From contig JAKQUI010000035.1 in assembly GCA_029562645.1 (NCBI GenBank), forward strand, positions 1 to 43,904: DNA of 43,904 nucleotides, given 5' to 3'. The translations under genes and the position numbers were made by a program. Within the stretch, counting starts at the first letter, position 1. Each line of letters opens with the position of its first letter. A model generated the notes under the pieces. The model did no database searches and was not told the DNA's origin. It saw only the letters and a list, made by a program, of their open reading frames with translations. Positions 29,052-38,229 of this stretch are shown piece by piece. The DNA is from Spirochaetota bacterium (GTDB lineage Bacteria; Spirochaetota; UBA4802; JAKQUI01).

Positions 29052-30719
29052 ATGAAGCGGAACGAATACCGGACCATACTGGATTCGCTGCCCGTGGGGA
29101 TCCTGGTGCTCGACGAGCAGGTGTGCGTCCGCGACGCGAACGATGCGGCGCAACGCCTGTTCAACGCCAGCATCGACGAACTGCGGGACCGGCGGTGCGG
29201 CGACTTTGTCGGGTGCGCCAACCGCCATGACAACGAACGCGGATGCGGCTATTCGTCCCTGTGCGGCTCATGCGCCCTGTTAAACGCGGTAACGGAGGTG
29301 TTCACCGGCGACAAGGGAGTCTATGACCGGGAGGTGGAATTCCTGATCGACAGGGACGGCGCGCCCGTGCGGGCGTGGATGCGGTTCAGCGTCGTGCCGG
29401 TCGTATACGACGGAAGCCGGTGCGTCGTCGTCGCGTTCAATGATATCAGCGAACGCAAAAGGGCCAAGGAGGCCCTTGAGAAAAGCGTGGAAAAATATCG
29501 AACCCTGACGGAAAACTCGCCCGACCTCATCGCCCGTTTCGATAGGCAGTTGCGGCACCGCTACGTCAATGCCGCCGCAGCTGCGGCCGGCACCTTATCG
29601 CCTGAAGAGTATATCGGTAAAAGCATCGGTGAAACCGGCGTCCCGGAGCCTGCCAGATCGACGTGGGAAAAGCGAATCCAGGCCGTGTTTGATGCCGGAA
29701 ATATGCTTGATGTCGTCGATTCGTTCCCCACCCCGGGCGGCCCGCGTCACTTCCATACGCGACTGGTGCCGGAACGCGATTCAGCGGGAAGCGTCCAGTC
29801 GGTCATCACCATTGCCCGTGATATAACCGAGCGTAAACTGGCGGAAGCGCAAACCATCGAGGCCCAGGCGGAAACCCAACGCCTGCTCCGGGAGGCCGAC
29901 CGGTCGCGGAGGGCGCTGCTGAGCGTTATTGAGGACCAGAAGATCGTCGAGAAAAAACTGGAGGAAACGCTGTCGGGGCTGGAACAGCGCGTGGCCGAGC
30001 GAACCGCCGAGCTGGTGGCGGCCAACAAGGAGCTGGAGTCGTATTCGTACACCGTGTCACACGACCTGCGGGCGCCCCTGCGCCATATCAGCGGTTTTAT
30101 CGATATGCTGCATCAGCACATGGGGCCCCGCCTGGATGTTAAGGGCGCCCATTACATGGAAGTGATAGTCGATTCCGCCCGGTTTATGGGGCAGCTCATT
30201 GACGAACTGCTCAGCTTCTCGCGAATGTCCCGGGCTGATATGGATGTTGGCCGGGTGGATCTCAACCAGCTCGTCGGTTCGATCATCAAGGAACTGACGG
30301 TCGAAAATCCCGGGCCCGTTCCGACGTTCGAGCTGGCCACCCTCCCGGCAGTGCCGGGCGATGTCGCGCTGCTTCGGATCGCTTTCGTTAATCTCTTGTC
30401 GAATGCGGTGAAATTCTCTTCAACAAAAAACGATTCCCGGATCACGATCGGGGCCGTGTCTCAGGACGATACGACGATGGTCGTCATCCGGGACAATGGC
30501 GTGGGTTTCGACATGCGATACGCGGATAAGCTCTTCGGAGTATTTCAGCGACTGCATGCCGCTGACGAATTTCCGGGAACCGGCATCGGCCTGGCGACGG
30601 TGAAGCGAATCATCGAGCGCCATGGCGGAAGCGTCCGGGCCGAGGGGATGCCCGGCGAGGGGGCCGCCTTCTATGTTTCAATCCCAAGATGCTCGCATGA
30701 TGCCGAGGAGGGAAAATAA
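29052..30719 (+). CDS. Cytoplasmic PAS-PAS histidine kinase with Cys-rich PAS
   Basis: The 555-residue soluble kinase starts with a PAS domain (about 5-125) carrying a cysteine cluster C49, C55, C65, C71 and C74 plus H59 (ERGCGYSSLCGSCALL), a pattern seen in some kinase PAS domains and able to bind a metal or iron-sulphur group. A second PAS (about 145-265), a coiled-coil and the HisKA core with H337 in VSHDLRAPLRHISGF follow, then HATPase motifs NLLSNAVKFS, RDNGVGFD and GTGIGLATVKRIIERHGG. The ATG at 29052 is supported by GGGAGG. The stop overlaps the next start as TAATG, indicating coupling. Confidence 0.92.
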   Translation: MKRNEYRTILDSLPVGILVLDEQVCVRDANDAAQRLFNASIDELRDRRCGDFVGCANRHDNERGCGYSSLCGSCALLNAVTEVFTGDKGVYDREVEFLIDRDGAPVRAWMRFSVVPVVYDGSRCVVVAFNDISERKRAKEALEKSVEKYRTLTENSPDLIARFDRQLRHRYVNAAAAAAGTLSPEEYIGKSIGETGVPEPARSTWEKRIQAVFDAGNMLDVVDSFPTPGGPRHFHTRLVPERDSAGSVQSVITIARDITERKLAEAQTIEAQAETQRLLREADRSRRALLSVIEDQKIVEKKLEETLSGLEQRVAERTAELVAANKELESYSYTVSHDLRAPLRHISGFIDMLHQHMGPRLDVKGAHYMEVIVDSARFMGQLIDELLSFSRMSRADMDVGRVDLNQLVGSIIKELTVENPGPVPTFELATLPAVPGDVALLRIAFVNLLSNAVKFSSTKNDSRITIGAVSQDDTTMVVIRDNGVGFDMRYADKLFGVFQRLHAADEFPGTGIGLATVKRIIERHGGSVRAEGMPGEGAAFYVSIPRCSHDAEEGK

Positions 30720-32236
30720 TGAACGCTAAAACACTCCTGCTGGTCGACGACAGCGCGCATGATGTGGAACTCTTCCTCGCCTCGTGCGGTGAAAGCGCGT
30801 TACGCGAACGTACTGACGTCGCTCGGGACGGCGCGGAGGCGCTTGACTATCTCTATCGCAAAAACGCCTATCGGTCCCGGCCGCCGGGGAATCCGTATTG
30901 CGTGTTTCTGGACATTAAATTACCAAAGGTTAGCGGCATCGAAGTTCTCGCCATTATGAAGGGGGACAGCACGCTCAGGCACATCCCGGTGATCATGCTC
31001 TCCTCGTCGAGAGAAGAAAGCGACATGAGCACGTGTTATCGTTATGGCGCAAACGGCTACATGGTCAAACCGGTCATGGCGGGCGATTTGGCCCCGGCTT
31101 TGACTGCGGCGTGTCATTTCTGGCTGGATATCAACGTCGTTCCACATCGTCCGGACAGCATGCCGGGAACGCCTGTCGCGGATGGTGGTGCTTCGTCGTC
31201 GATGAGCGATCTGCGCATACTTCACCTCGAGGACAATCCTCGCGATTGTGAAATGATTCACGCCGAGATGGCGCGCGGCGGTATCTCCTCGCAACCGGTA
31301 GTCGTGTCGAGGAGGGAAGATTATGTCAAGGCTCTGTCGTCGGTATCGCCGGACGTCATCCTTTCCGATTACCTCCTCCCCGGCATCAATGGGCTTGAGG
31401 CGCTCAAGCTGGCGCAGGAGCATGCGCTCGATGTTCCCTTTATCTTCATAAGCGGCGCCATGGGCGAGGAGGTCGCCGTTGAAACGCTCAAGCTGGGCGC
31501 GACCGACTATGTCCTCAAGGATAAGCTGAAAAAACTGGTCCCGGCCATCCGGCGGGCGCTGCAGGAGTCTGGCGAGCGCGCCCGGCGTGTCGCGGCCGAG
31601 GAGCGTCTGTGGGGAATTCTCCACGAGCGCGAGGTGCTGCTTAAGGAGATCCATCACCGGGTCAAGAACAATATGCAGGTGATATCGAGCCTCCTGAATA
31701 TCCAGAAGCAGCAGCCCGCGCGTCAATCGTTTGACGAGTGCATGCGCTCCATGCATATGAGGATACGATCCATGGCTCTCGTGCATGAGCGCATCTATCA
31801 CGCGGAGACGCTTGCCGCCGTTGATTTCGCAGGGTGCGTACGGGCGATCGTCGATGAACTCGTCAAATCCGATGCGGTCGATGCGAAGCGAATCGACATT
31901 GCCTGCAGCGTGCCGCCGCTGACCTTGCCGGCCGACATCGCCATACCCGCGGGTTTGATCGCCACCGAATTGATTTCAAATGCGCTCCGGCACGCCTTTC
32001 CGGAAAATCGCAATGGCGCTGTTTCGATCACCATGCTGACCCAGGGTAACGGGTCGATCAAGCTTTCCGTCGTGGACAATGGGGTGGGTATCCCGATGCG
32101 GTTCATTCACGGGGGGGAGGGTACTCTCGGGCTGCACCTGGTGGAGATTCTCGTTGGGCAAATCAACGGAACGATCGAGATTTCACGGGATGAAGGAACC
32201 GCGGTGTCCGTCCTTTTTATGCCGATGGGAGGATGA
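30719..32236 (+). CDS. Receiver-receiver-HisKA_2 hybrid kinase
   Basis: The 505-residue soluble protein has two receivers in tandem: residues about 4-140 (D65 in VFLDIKLPKVSG, Rcp1-like) and about 166-285 (LSDYLLPGING with its own Asp, and YVLKDKL). A HWE/HisKA_2 kinase follows (LLKEIHHRVKNNMQVISSLLNIQ, His near 312-313) with HATPase (TELISNALRHAFP, VDNGVGIP). Receivers in front of a kinase suggest that phosphorylation by another kinase controls its activity, that is, a relay node. The start overlaps the preceding stop; the next gene begins directly after its stop. Confidence 0.93.
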   Translation: MNAKTLLLVDDSAHDVELFLASCGESALRERTDVARDGAEALDYLYRKNAYRSRPPGNPYCVFLDIKLPKVSGIEVLAIMKGDSTLRHIPVIMLSSSREESDMSTCYRYGANGYMVKPVMAGDLAPALTAACHFWLDINVVPHRPDSMPGTPVADGGASSSMSDLRILHLEDNPRDCEMIHAEMARGGISSQPVVVSRREDYVKALSSVSPDVILSDYLLPGINGLEALKLAQEHALDVPFIFISGAMGEEVAVETLKLGATDYVLKDKLKKLVPAIRRALQESGERARRVAAEERLWGILHEREVLLKEIHHRVKNNMQVISSLLNIQKQQPARQSFDECMRSMHMRIRSMALVHERIYHAETLAAVDFAGCVRAIVDELVKSDAVDAKRIDIACSVPPLTLPADIAIPAGLIATELISNALRHAFPENRNGAVSITMLTQGNGSIKLSVVDNGVGIPMRFIHGGEGTLGLHLVEILVGQINGTIEISRDEGTAVSVLFMPMGG

Positions 32237-34207
32237 ATGATAAAAAAAAAGATTCTCATCGTTGAAGACGAGAGCATCAACGTGATGGTTCTCAAAGGAA
32301 TGCTCACCGGCATGGGTCATGAGGTTGTCGGGGTGGCGGAAACCGGGAGAGAGGCGATTGCGATGGCCCGGGGCACCGTTCCCGACCTTGTGCTGATGGA
32401 CATATTTCTCAAGGATGACGTGGATGGCGTTGAGGCGGCCAGGGAAATAAACTCCTTCTCGAGCGTGCCGATCATATACGTGACGGCGTATTCCGACAGG
32501 GACACCATCGAGCGGGTGAAAACAACCCGGTCGTCTGCGTGTATTTTAAAGCCCTATGAACTTCAGCAGCTTCAAACGACCATCGATATCGCCCTTCACC
32601 GGTATACGGTTGAGAAACAACTCAGGGAGAGCGAAATGCGCTACCGGTCGCTGTTCGAATCCTCGCGCGACGCGGTGTACATCCGTACCCTGGAGGGGCG
32701 GATCATTGACTGCAATGAGGCCATGCTCTCGCTCTTCGGATACACCACGGACGAGATTATGGATCTTGATGTCGCGACCGCGTATGTCGACGTCGCGGTA
32801 AAAGACAGACTGCAGATCGCGATCACCGCGCAGGAAGCGGTTCGGGATTTCCCCGTGAAACTCAAGAAAAAGGACGGATCCGTTTTCGATTGTCTGATAA
32901 CGGCGTCGCTGTGGAGGGACGGTGACGGGAAAATCCTGGGCATCCAGGGGATTCTGCATGACGTTACCGAGCAGAAACGGATCGAGGATGAATTGCGTCA
33001 GGCGCACTTCGAACTCAAACAGCTCCTCGATTCGATCTCATCCATCGTTATCAGCGTTTCGGCGCGCGACGTCGTTACGCTCTGGAACCCGATCGCCGAA
33101 AGCATATTGTCGCTTCCGGCGCATCTCGCGTGCGGGCGGCGGTTCTCGACGCTGGCGATACCCTGGGAGTGGGACCGCGTCTCCGAGGGCATCACCGCGA
33201 GCATCACCGGGAGGAAGCCGGTCAGGATCGAAGACGTGCAGCTTGCCGCTCCGGATGGTTCGATGCGGCTTCTGGGAATCGCCATTAATCCCATTACGGA
33301 TGCCGCCGGCGATCCCGTGGGGTATCTCGTCCGCGGAGCCGATATCACGGAGCGCCGGTCCATGGAGGCGCATCTCGCCCAGGCGCAAAAGCTCGAGGCG
33401 ATCGGGCAGCTCGCGGCCGGCGTCGCCCACGAAATCAACACGCCCCTGCAGTACATAAACAGCAATCTTTCATATATACGGGACGGCATCAACGCGCTCA
33501 CCGGTCACCTGGGCGCGTGCGGCGAGATCATCGACGCCCGCGACGATTCGAATACCGACCGAACGCTGGGCGCGCTCCTGGGCGTCAAGGAGCGCATTGC
33601 GCGTGATGTCGATCTCGACGAAATCAACAAGGCGGTCATGGAGTCCCTCGACGGGGTGGACCGGGTGGTGAAAATAATCCGATCGATGAAGGAGCTTTCG
33701 CATCCGGGGAGCGAGGAGATGATGCCGGTTGACGTCAATCATGCCGTCGAGAACGCCGTGACGGTTTCGCGCAATGAATGGAAATACGTCGCCGATCTCC
33801 TCACCGATTACGATGCGAACGTCCCCCCCGTCCCCTGTTACCTGAACCAGCTGAACCAGGCGGTTCTCAATATCATCATCAACGCCGCCCAGGCCATAGC
33901 GGAGTCGCTGAAAGACCGTCCGCGCGCCGAAAAGGGCGTGCTCTCGGTCGCAACAAAGTTTCTGGGCAACGCCGTCGAGATCAGCATTGGCGATACGGGG
34001 AACGGCATTCCGGAAAGCGTCCGCGAGCGGATCTTCGATCCCTTCTTCACCACCAAGAAGGTGGGGGAGGGTACCGGCCAGGGCCTGGCCATCGCGCATG
34101 CGGCGATCGTCAAGAAACACGGCGGAACACTCACGTTCGAGACGGTGACAGGCAGGGGAACTACGTTCCATATTCAAATTCCCATCGTGGCCGTTTCGGG
34201 CGTTTGA
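32237..34207 (+). CDS. Receiver-PAS-PAS histidine kinase
   Basis: The 656-residue soluble hybrid kinase has a receiver at 5-120 (D55 in LVLMDIFLKDDVDG), PAS domains at about 135-255 and 265-380, and a HisKA core with H398 in AAGVAHEINTPLQYI. HATPase motifs include NIIINAAQAI, GDTGNGIP and GTGQGLAIAHAAIVKKHGG. This is the NtrB/ZraS-like HEINTPL class, different from the other kinases here. Between the H-box and the N-box it has an unusually long helical stretch (about 415-480, ending in IARDVDLDEINKAVMESLDGVDRV). It starts at the base after the previous stop, so it is probably translationally coupled. Confidence 0.92.
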   Translation: MIKKKILIVEDESINVMVLKGMLTGMGHEVVGVAETGREAIAMARGTVPDLVLMDIFLKDDVDGVEAAREINSFSSVPIIYVTAYSDRDTIERVKTTRSSACILKPYELQQLQTTIDIALHRYTVEKQLRESEMRYRSLFESSRDAVYIRTLEGRIIDCNEAMLSLFGYTTDEIMDLDVATAYVDVAVKDRLQIAITAQEAVRDFPVKLKKKDGSVFDCLITASLWRDGDGKILGIQGILHDVTEQKRIEDELRQAHFELKQLLDSISSIVISVSARDVVTLWNPIAESILSLPAHLACGRRFSTLAIPWEWDRVSEGITASITGRKPVRIEDVQLAAPDGSMRLLGIAINPITDAAGDPVGYLVRGADITERRSMEAHLAQAQKLEAIGQLAAGVAHEINTPLQYINSNLSYIRDGINALTGHLGACGEIIDARDDSNTDRTLGALLGVKERIARDVDLDEINKAVMESLDGVDRVVKIIRSMKELSHPGSEEMMPVDVNHAVENAVTVSRNEWKYVADLLTDYDANVPPVPCYLNQLNQAVLNIIINAAQAIAESLKDRPRAEKGVLSVATKFLGNAVEISIGDTGNGIPESVRERIFDPFFTTKKVGEGTGQGLAIAHAAIVKKHGGTLTFETVTGRGTTFHIQIPIVAVSGV

Positions 34208-34249
34208 CAACAGTAGAGCATCGTTATTTATGGAAAAGGGAGGAAATTT

Positions 34250-35392
34250 ATGGAAGAAAAAATTCTCATTATCGACGACGACGAGAACCTGCTTTCATCC
34301 TTTAAGCGTTCGCTGGGAAGGGATTTCACGATCGAAACGGCCGCCGGCGGGGAGGCGGGCGTTGCGGCCATGGCGAAAAACGGACCGTTCGCGGTCATCA
34401 TGTCGGATCTGAAAATGCCGGGCATGGACGGTATCCAGGTCCTGGCGCGCGCGAGGGAGCTGGCCCCCAAGAGCGTACGGATCATGCTCACCGGCAATGC
34501 CGATCTCGCGATCGCGATTGACGCGATCAACCGGGGTAACATCTTCCGTTTTCTCACCAAGCCGTGCCCGCCGGAGGAGCTGGCCGCGGTGCTCGCGGCC
34601 GCCACGGAGCAGTATCGGCTGGTCATGGCGGAGAAGGAGTTGCTCGAGAAGACCCTGAGCGGCAGCATCAAGGTGCTCACTGATGTACTCTCTCTGGTGA
34701 ACCCGCGCGCCTTCAGCCACGCCTCGCGGGTGCGCCGCCTGGTGCGCCAGCTCGCTTCCGCGATGAACTTCGCACGAACCTGGGAACTCGAAATCAGCGC
34801 GATGCTCTCGCAAGTGGGATGCGTAACCATCCCGGAGGACATCCTCGATAAGGTATTTGCCCTCAAGCCCCTCACCCCGCCGGAGTTGGCGATGTATCAG
34901 AATTATCCGAAAGCGGGAAGCGACATTATCGCGAACATACCGCGCATGGCGCGTGTCGCCGATATCATCCGGAATCAGGAGAGCCACTTCGATAATTCCA
35001 AGCCGGCCGTCGGGGGACCCGCGGGGACGAAGATCCCTCCCGAGTCGTACATCCTGAAGACGGCGCTTGATTATGATCTCTACATCGGCGCCGGGATGGC
35101 CGCGGATGCTGCGCTTATCGAGATGCACAAGCATGCATCGCGGTACGATCCAGCGATCATCAAGGCGCTCGAGATGGTGATAACCGGCGAGGATAAGTTC
35201 GAGATCCGGCAGGTGGGCATCGACCAGCTTACCTGTAAGATGATCCTGGCCGAGGACGTCATCGCCAACAATGGCAAGCTCATCGTCTCGAAGGGCGAGG
35301 AGGTGACCGCATCGATGAAGATGCGCCTGGTCAACTTCAATAAAAGCATGGGTCTCCGAGATACCTTCCGGGTGATTGTAGTGAAGGACTGA
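34250..35392 (+). CDS. Response regulator with degenerate HD-GYP-like output
   Basis: The 380-residue protein has an RpfG-like layout: a receiver at about 3-120 (D53 in VIMSDLKMPGMDG, K in FLTKPCPPEEL) followed by an HD-type helical domain. In place of the usual catalytic L-L-H-D-I-G-K motif it has MLSQVGCVTIPEDIL, so the HD pair is missing. The HHE and GYP motifs expected later are also not recognisable (YQNYPKAGSDIIANIPRMARVADIIRNQESHF). The C-terminus has a small extra domain (LAEDVIANNGKLIVSKGEEVT). It probably binds a ligand or partner rather than hydrolysing cyclic di-GMP. AGGGAGG precedes the ATG. It closes the cluster. Confidence 0.88.
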   Translation: MEEKILIIDDDENLLSSFKRSLGRDFTIETAAGGEAGVAAMAKNGPFAVIMSDLKMPGMDGIQVLARARELAPKSVRIMLTGNADLAIAIDAINRGNIFRFLTKPCPPEELAAVLAAATEQYRLVMAEKELLEKTLSGSIKVLTDVLSLVNPRAFSHASRVRRLVRQLASAMNFARTWELEISAMLSQVGCVTIPEDILDKVFALKPLTPPELAMYQNYPKAGSDIIANIPRMARVADIIRNQESHFDNSKPAVGGPAGTKIPPESYILKTALDYDLYIGAGMAADAALIEMHKHASRYDPAIIKALEMVITGEDKFEIRQVGIDQLTCKMILAEDVIANNGKLIVSKGEEVTASMKMRLVNFNKSMGLRDTFRVIVVKD

Positions 35393-35407
35393 TTCTTATC
35401 CTCGCCC

Positions 35408-36025
35408 TCACCCAAAGTACGAATCAATCCGGTGCAGGGCGTCGTCCTGCAGAATGAAACCCTCGATGCGCGCGAAGATGGCGCGCCGCGCGTCGAACGA
35501 GACGAGGCGCACGTCGGGATGTTCGTCCATGAGCGCGCCGAGGAAATCGGGCATGTGGATGAGCGCGCCGTAGTGGTACCAGTCGCCGCAGAGCCGTGCG
35601 GCGTAGGTGTACTCGGTTTCGCTGAGCGTGTCGCGCGCGGCGCAGGTGAAGCGCTTGCTCCGGTACACCTGATGGCAGTCGAAGGCCGCGCCGCATTTGT
35701 GCTCGTCCGGGTAGAGTACGCAGCCGACGGTGCGCTCGCCGTCGATGTACCCCACGAAGGGGCACTGGAAGGCGTTTTCGACGCGCTTCTCGATGACGTC
35801 GCTCATGACGCGCTCCCCGCGGAAATAGTACGAGCCGGTCATGTCGCTCCGGCTCCCGCGGACGGCGCCGATCAGATAGCCGCGGCTGAACTGCGAAAGG
35901 AGCGCGGCGCGCCGTTCGAAGAGCGCGTCGATCTCGGCGTAGGGCGCGCGATAGTTGTGGCTGCAGCAACAGAGGGCGCACGAGGCGCCGTGGCCCGGCC
36001 GACAGATGGAGCGTTCGGTTGTCAT
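35408..36025 (-). CDS. Cysteine-rich protein of unknown function
   Basis: This is a 205-residue soluble protein with eleven cysteines. The N-terminal cluster C8, C16, C19, C20 and C21 (GHGASCALCCCSHN) and the later GCVLYPDEHKCG, FDCHQVYRSKRFTC and LCGDWYHYG elements suggest a metal or iron-sulphur site, somewhat like YkgJ-type zinc/iron-binding proteins, but I do not recognise the family firmly. No signal peptide. It lies seven bases after the receiver-like gene on the same strand and is convergent with the signalling cluster (15 bases apart). Confidence 0.7.
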   Translation of the reverse strand: MTTERSICRPGHGASCALCCCSHNYRAPYAEIDALFERRAALLSQFSRGYLIGAVRGSRSDMTGSYYFRGERVMSDVIEKRVENAFQCPFVGYIDGERTVGCVLYPDEHKCGAAFDCHQVYRSKRFTCAARDTLSETEYTYAARLCGDWYHYGALIHMPDFLGALMDEHPDVRLVSFDARRAIFARIEGFILQDDALHRIDSYFG

Positions 36026-36032
36026 GAATGCC

Positions 36033-36449
36033 CTAGTCTTCGTCGAACGACGGGGGCGCCTCGCGGGCCAGGATGTCCTGGAGCTGGGCGATGAGCTCCC
36101 CCTGGTCGATGGGCCGCGGGAGGTAGCGCACCTCGAGGTTTTCGCAGTGGCTCACGAACTCCGGGGGGTCGGCCTCGCCCACGAAGAGGATCGGCAGCGG
36201 CGAGAACTCCTCGCTGTTCTTGATGACGCGGATGGCGTTGAGGTTGGCGTGGTAGCGGTCCTCGCCGGTCTTGCCGATCACGATGAAGGCCGAAACGTCG
36301 CCCAGCCGCTCATGGTGCTCGCTGATGTACACCGAGAAGACCGAGAACGAGCTCGCCTTGATGAGGGTGACGCCCAGCACCTGCTTGATGAAATCGAACT
36401 CGTCCAGCGCTTCCCTGGCGCCGCCGATGATGACGATGATTTTCTTCAT
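36033..36449 (-). CDS. Receiver-like protein of unknown function
   Basis: The 138-residue protein looks like a CheY-type alpha/beta fold: hydrophobic first strand KKIIVIIGG, central strand VSAFIVIGKTG, fourth strand LPILFVGE and a late RYLPRPID resembling the conserved Lys-Pro loop. The acidic pocket after the first strand and the phospho-acceptor Asp are missing, so it is probably a pseudo-receiver. It precedes the Cys-rich gene by seven bases, suggesting an operon of two. Function not known. Confidence 0.65.
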   Translation of the reverse strand: MKKIIVIIGGAREALDEFDFIKQVLGVTLIKASSFSVFSVYISEHHERLGDVSAFIVIGKTGEDRYHANLNAIRVIKNSEEFSPLPILFVGEADPPEFVSHCENLEVRYLPRPIDQGELIAQLQDILAREAPPSFDED

Positions 36450-36604
36450 GGTGGGCAGATTCTATCGCAGCCGGAATAAAATTCAACGAATAAATGGGGA
36501 ATATTCAATTTGACAATGCGGATAATGCGGCGGCCTTATGGTGGTGGACGCATTGCAATCGGGTCGTTCGGGCGCAGTCGACCGTTCCGTCGCGGGGAGG
36601 AGGC

Positions 36605-37714
36605 GTGAAGTCCATCGATAGTATTGTGCTATGCCTGCTCGTTTCACTCTTTTGGCTCTGCCATGCGCAGGCGGCGCCGCCCGCGTCCTTTCACGGCGTT
36701 TTCCATCCCTGCTACGACGAATCGAAGAAGAAATATACGGTATGCGAGCGGGGGAGGCGCGTCCGCATCGATCGTATCATGCCATGCGCTGAAGGGGTGT
36801 ATACCAACCCGGACCACTGGTTCGACGAGGTGCGCCCGGCCATGAAGGGGCGGGACGCCAACGGAGCCGAGTATCGCATCGTGTATGTCGGATGGAAATA
36901 CAACGGGGAAGTCGCTTCGTGCGGGTTTGAAATATTCAGGGCCGGGACACATCATTCCGGCTGGCACATGCACTTCTGGTTCGTGAAGAACGATAATGAA
37001 TGGCGGCTGCTGGAGATCGTCAAAGTGCCGAGCGGCAGGATCGACTTTCGCATCACCCCGTCCTTCGGGCCGTCGGGTCTGTTTCCGTTCCAGTACTATT
37101 ACCCGGTCACCGCCACAACGCCGCCGAGCGGGTTCGGTTTTGTCGATGTAAACGGTGTTGTGGTCATCAAGCCCGAATTCAATATCGCGCATCCGTTTTC
37201 GGACGGCCTCGCGCTGGTCGCCCGCCGCCCGCCCTCGAAGCGCGGCCGATGGGACAGGTATAGCCGCGAATGGATGTATATCGACGTCCGTGGGGCGACC
37301 GTTATCGCCCCGGCGCGGTACGACAAGCCGCCTCGTTCATTTCGAAGCGGGCGCGCCCTCATTGAGAAAAATGGGTATGCCGGTTTCATCGATACGACCG
37401 GGAAGATTGTCATCCCGCCAGATCGGTTCGATCGTACTAACACGACCGATTTTTCCGAAAAGGGGATTGCGCGAGTATCGTGGTGGCATGACCCCGCCGC
37501 GAATTATTGTTACCGGCGCATCAATGCCTGTCATAGCTGTCTCACCTTTCGGTACCTGGCCGGAAGAATCGGCGGATCGCCGTTCATATACCTGAAGGAA
37601 AAAATCAGGATGTACGGCGTAATCGACCGAAACGGCGCGGTGCTGTATTCGTCGGAGAGCTCCGACGAGGTGGGGCGCTGGGTGTCGAAGCGGTACTATG
37701 GTGACGAGAGTTGA
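36605..37714 (+). CDS. Secreted WG-repeat protein
   Basis: The product of about 369 residues starts with a signal peptide (VKSIDSIVLCLLVSLFWLCHAQA, cleavage before APP). The C-terminal half contains WG-type beta repeats: GFVDVNGVVVIKPEFNIAHPFSDGLALV, YIDVRGATVIAPARYDKPPRSFRSGRALI, and GFIDTTGKIVIPPDRFD with FSEKGIARV. The N-terminal 150 residues are unfamiliar. The chosen start is GTG at 36605, because GGGGAGGAGG lies just upstream and the signal peptide begins there; the frame is open to 36494. WG repeats are usually extracellular beta structures with binding roles; no specific function is claimed. Confidence 0.8.
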   Translation: MKSIDSIVLCLLVSLFWLCHAQAAPPASFHGVFHPCYDESKKKYTVCERGRRVRIDRIMPCAEGVYTNPDHWFDEVRPAMKGRDANGAEYRIVYVGWKYNGEVASCGFEIFRAGTHHSGWHMHFWFVKNDNEWRLLEIVKVPSGRIDFRITPSFGPSGLFPFQYYYPVTATTPPSGFGFVDVNGVVVIKPEFNIAHPFSDGLALVARRPPSKRGRWDRYSREWMYIDVRGATVIAPARYDKPPRSFRSGRALIEKNGYAGFIDTTGKIVIPPDRFDRTNTTDFSEKGIARVSWWHDPAANYCYRRINACHSCLTFRYLAGRIGGSPFIYLKEKIRMYGVIDRNGAVLYSSESSDEVGRWVSKRYYGDES

Positions 37715-37727
37715 TGCTGTGCAAGAT

Positions 37728-37852
37728 GTCATCGCGAGCGAAACGAAGCGATCAGTATTGCAAATATCGGGCTAGATACATACGAGCCTGAGAGTTCACA
37801 TTTTTGCGAAGAAAATGCCGGATTGCATTATCGCTATCGCTCCTCGCAATGG
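37728..37852. repeat. REP-like inverted repeat pair
   Basis: GTCATCGCGAGCGAAACGAAG (37728-37748) and the reverse-oriented ATCGCTATCGCTCCTCGCAAT (37830-37850) are imperfect inverted halves of the widespread GTCATTGCGAGCGAAGCGAAGC-type element. The right half supplies the last codons and stop of the HEPN gene. The two convergent genes meet here. Confidence 0.5.
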
Positions 37853-38229
37853 GCATTGCGAAGAAACGCCTCGATCGCATCGATCAGCTCATGCGCTTTG
37901 TGAATCATTTCGTCGGCCTTTGCGGCGTTAACGGAGTTGATGATTCCATAGTCGCCAATGTTGCGAATCTCAAAGGCCTCCAGGACGTGACGATGGTATC
38001 GGTCGTCGAACAAGCCGGTTTTAACGAAGTCCTTGCCGAAGGCTGCAATGACGGCGCTGTGCTTTGAGTATGATTGGTTTCGGCTGAGGAGCAACGCCTC
38101 AAGCGCATAGAACATCGCGTAGTATGACCGCGCGGCTGAGAAATCGGTATAGCGATCATGAAGGAGCAGTGTGGCCGCATCTAGGCTCTGGCGGGCCTTT
38201 TGCAGAAGCTGCTGAATCTCGCCGGTCAT
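37834..38229 (-). CDS. HEPN-domain protein (toxin-like partner of MNT)
   Basis: This 131-residue all-helical HEPN protein of the COG1895-like class has ARSYYAMFYALEALLLSRNQSYSKHSAVIAAFGKDFVKTG and then EIRNIGDYGI. The usual ribonuclease signature of HepT toxins is R-x4-6-H; here the region reads R-N-I-G-D-Y with Tyr where His is expected, so nuclease activity is uncertain. It overlaps the nucleotidyltransferase gene by four bases (ATGA), the normal order of MNT/HEPN modules. The last residues (NAHCEER) are encoded within a REP-like repeat and may not be original. Confidence 0.85.
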   Translation of the reverse strand: MTGEIQQLLQKARQSLDAATLLLHDRYTDFSAARSYYAMFYALEALLLSRNQSYSKHSAVIAAFGKDFVKTGLFDDRYHRHVLEAFEIRNIGDYGIINSVNAAKADEMIHKAHELIDAIEAFLRNAHCEER

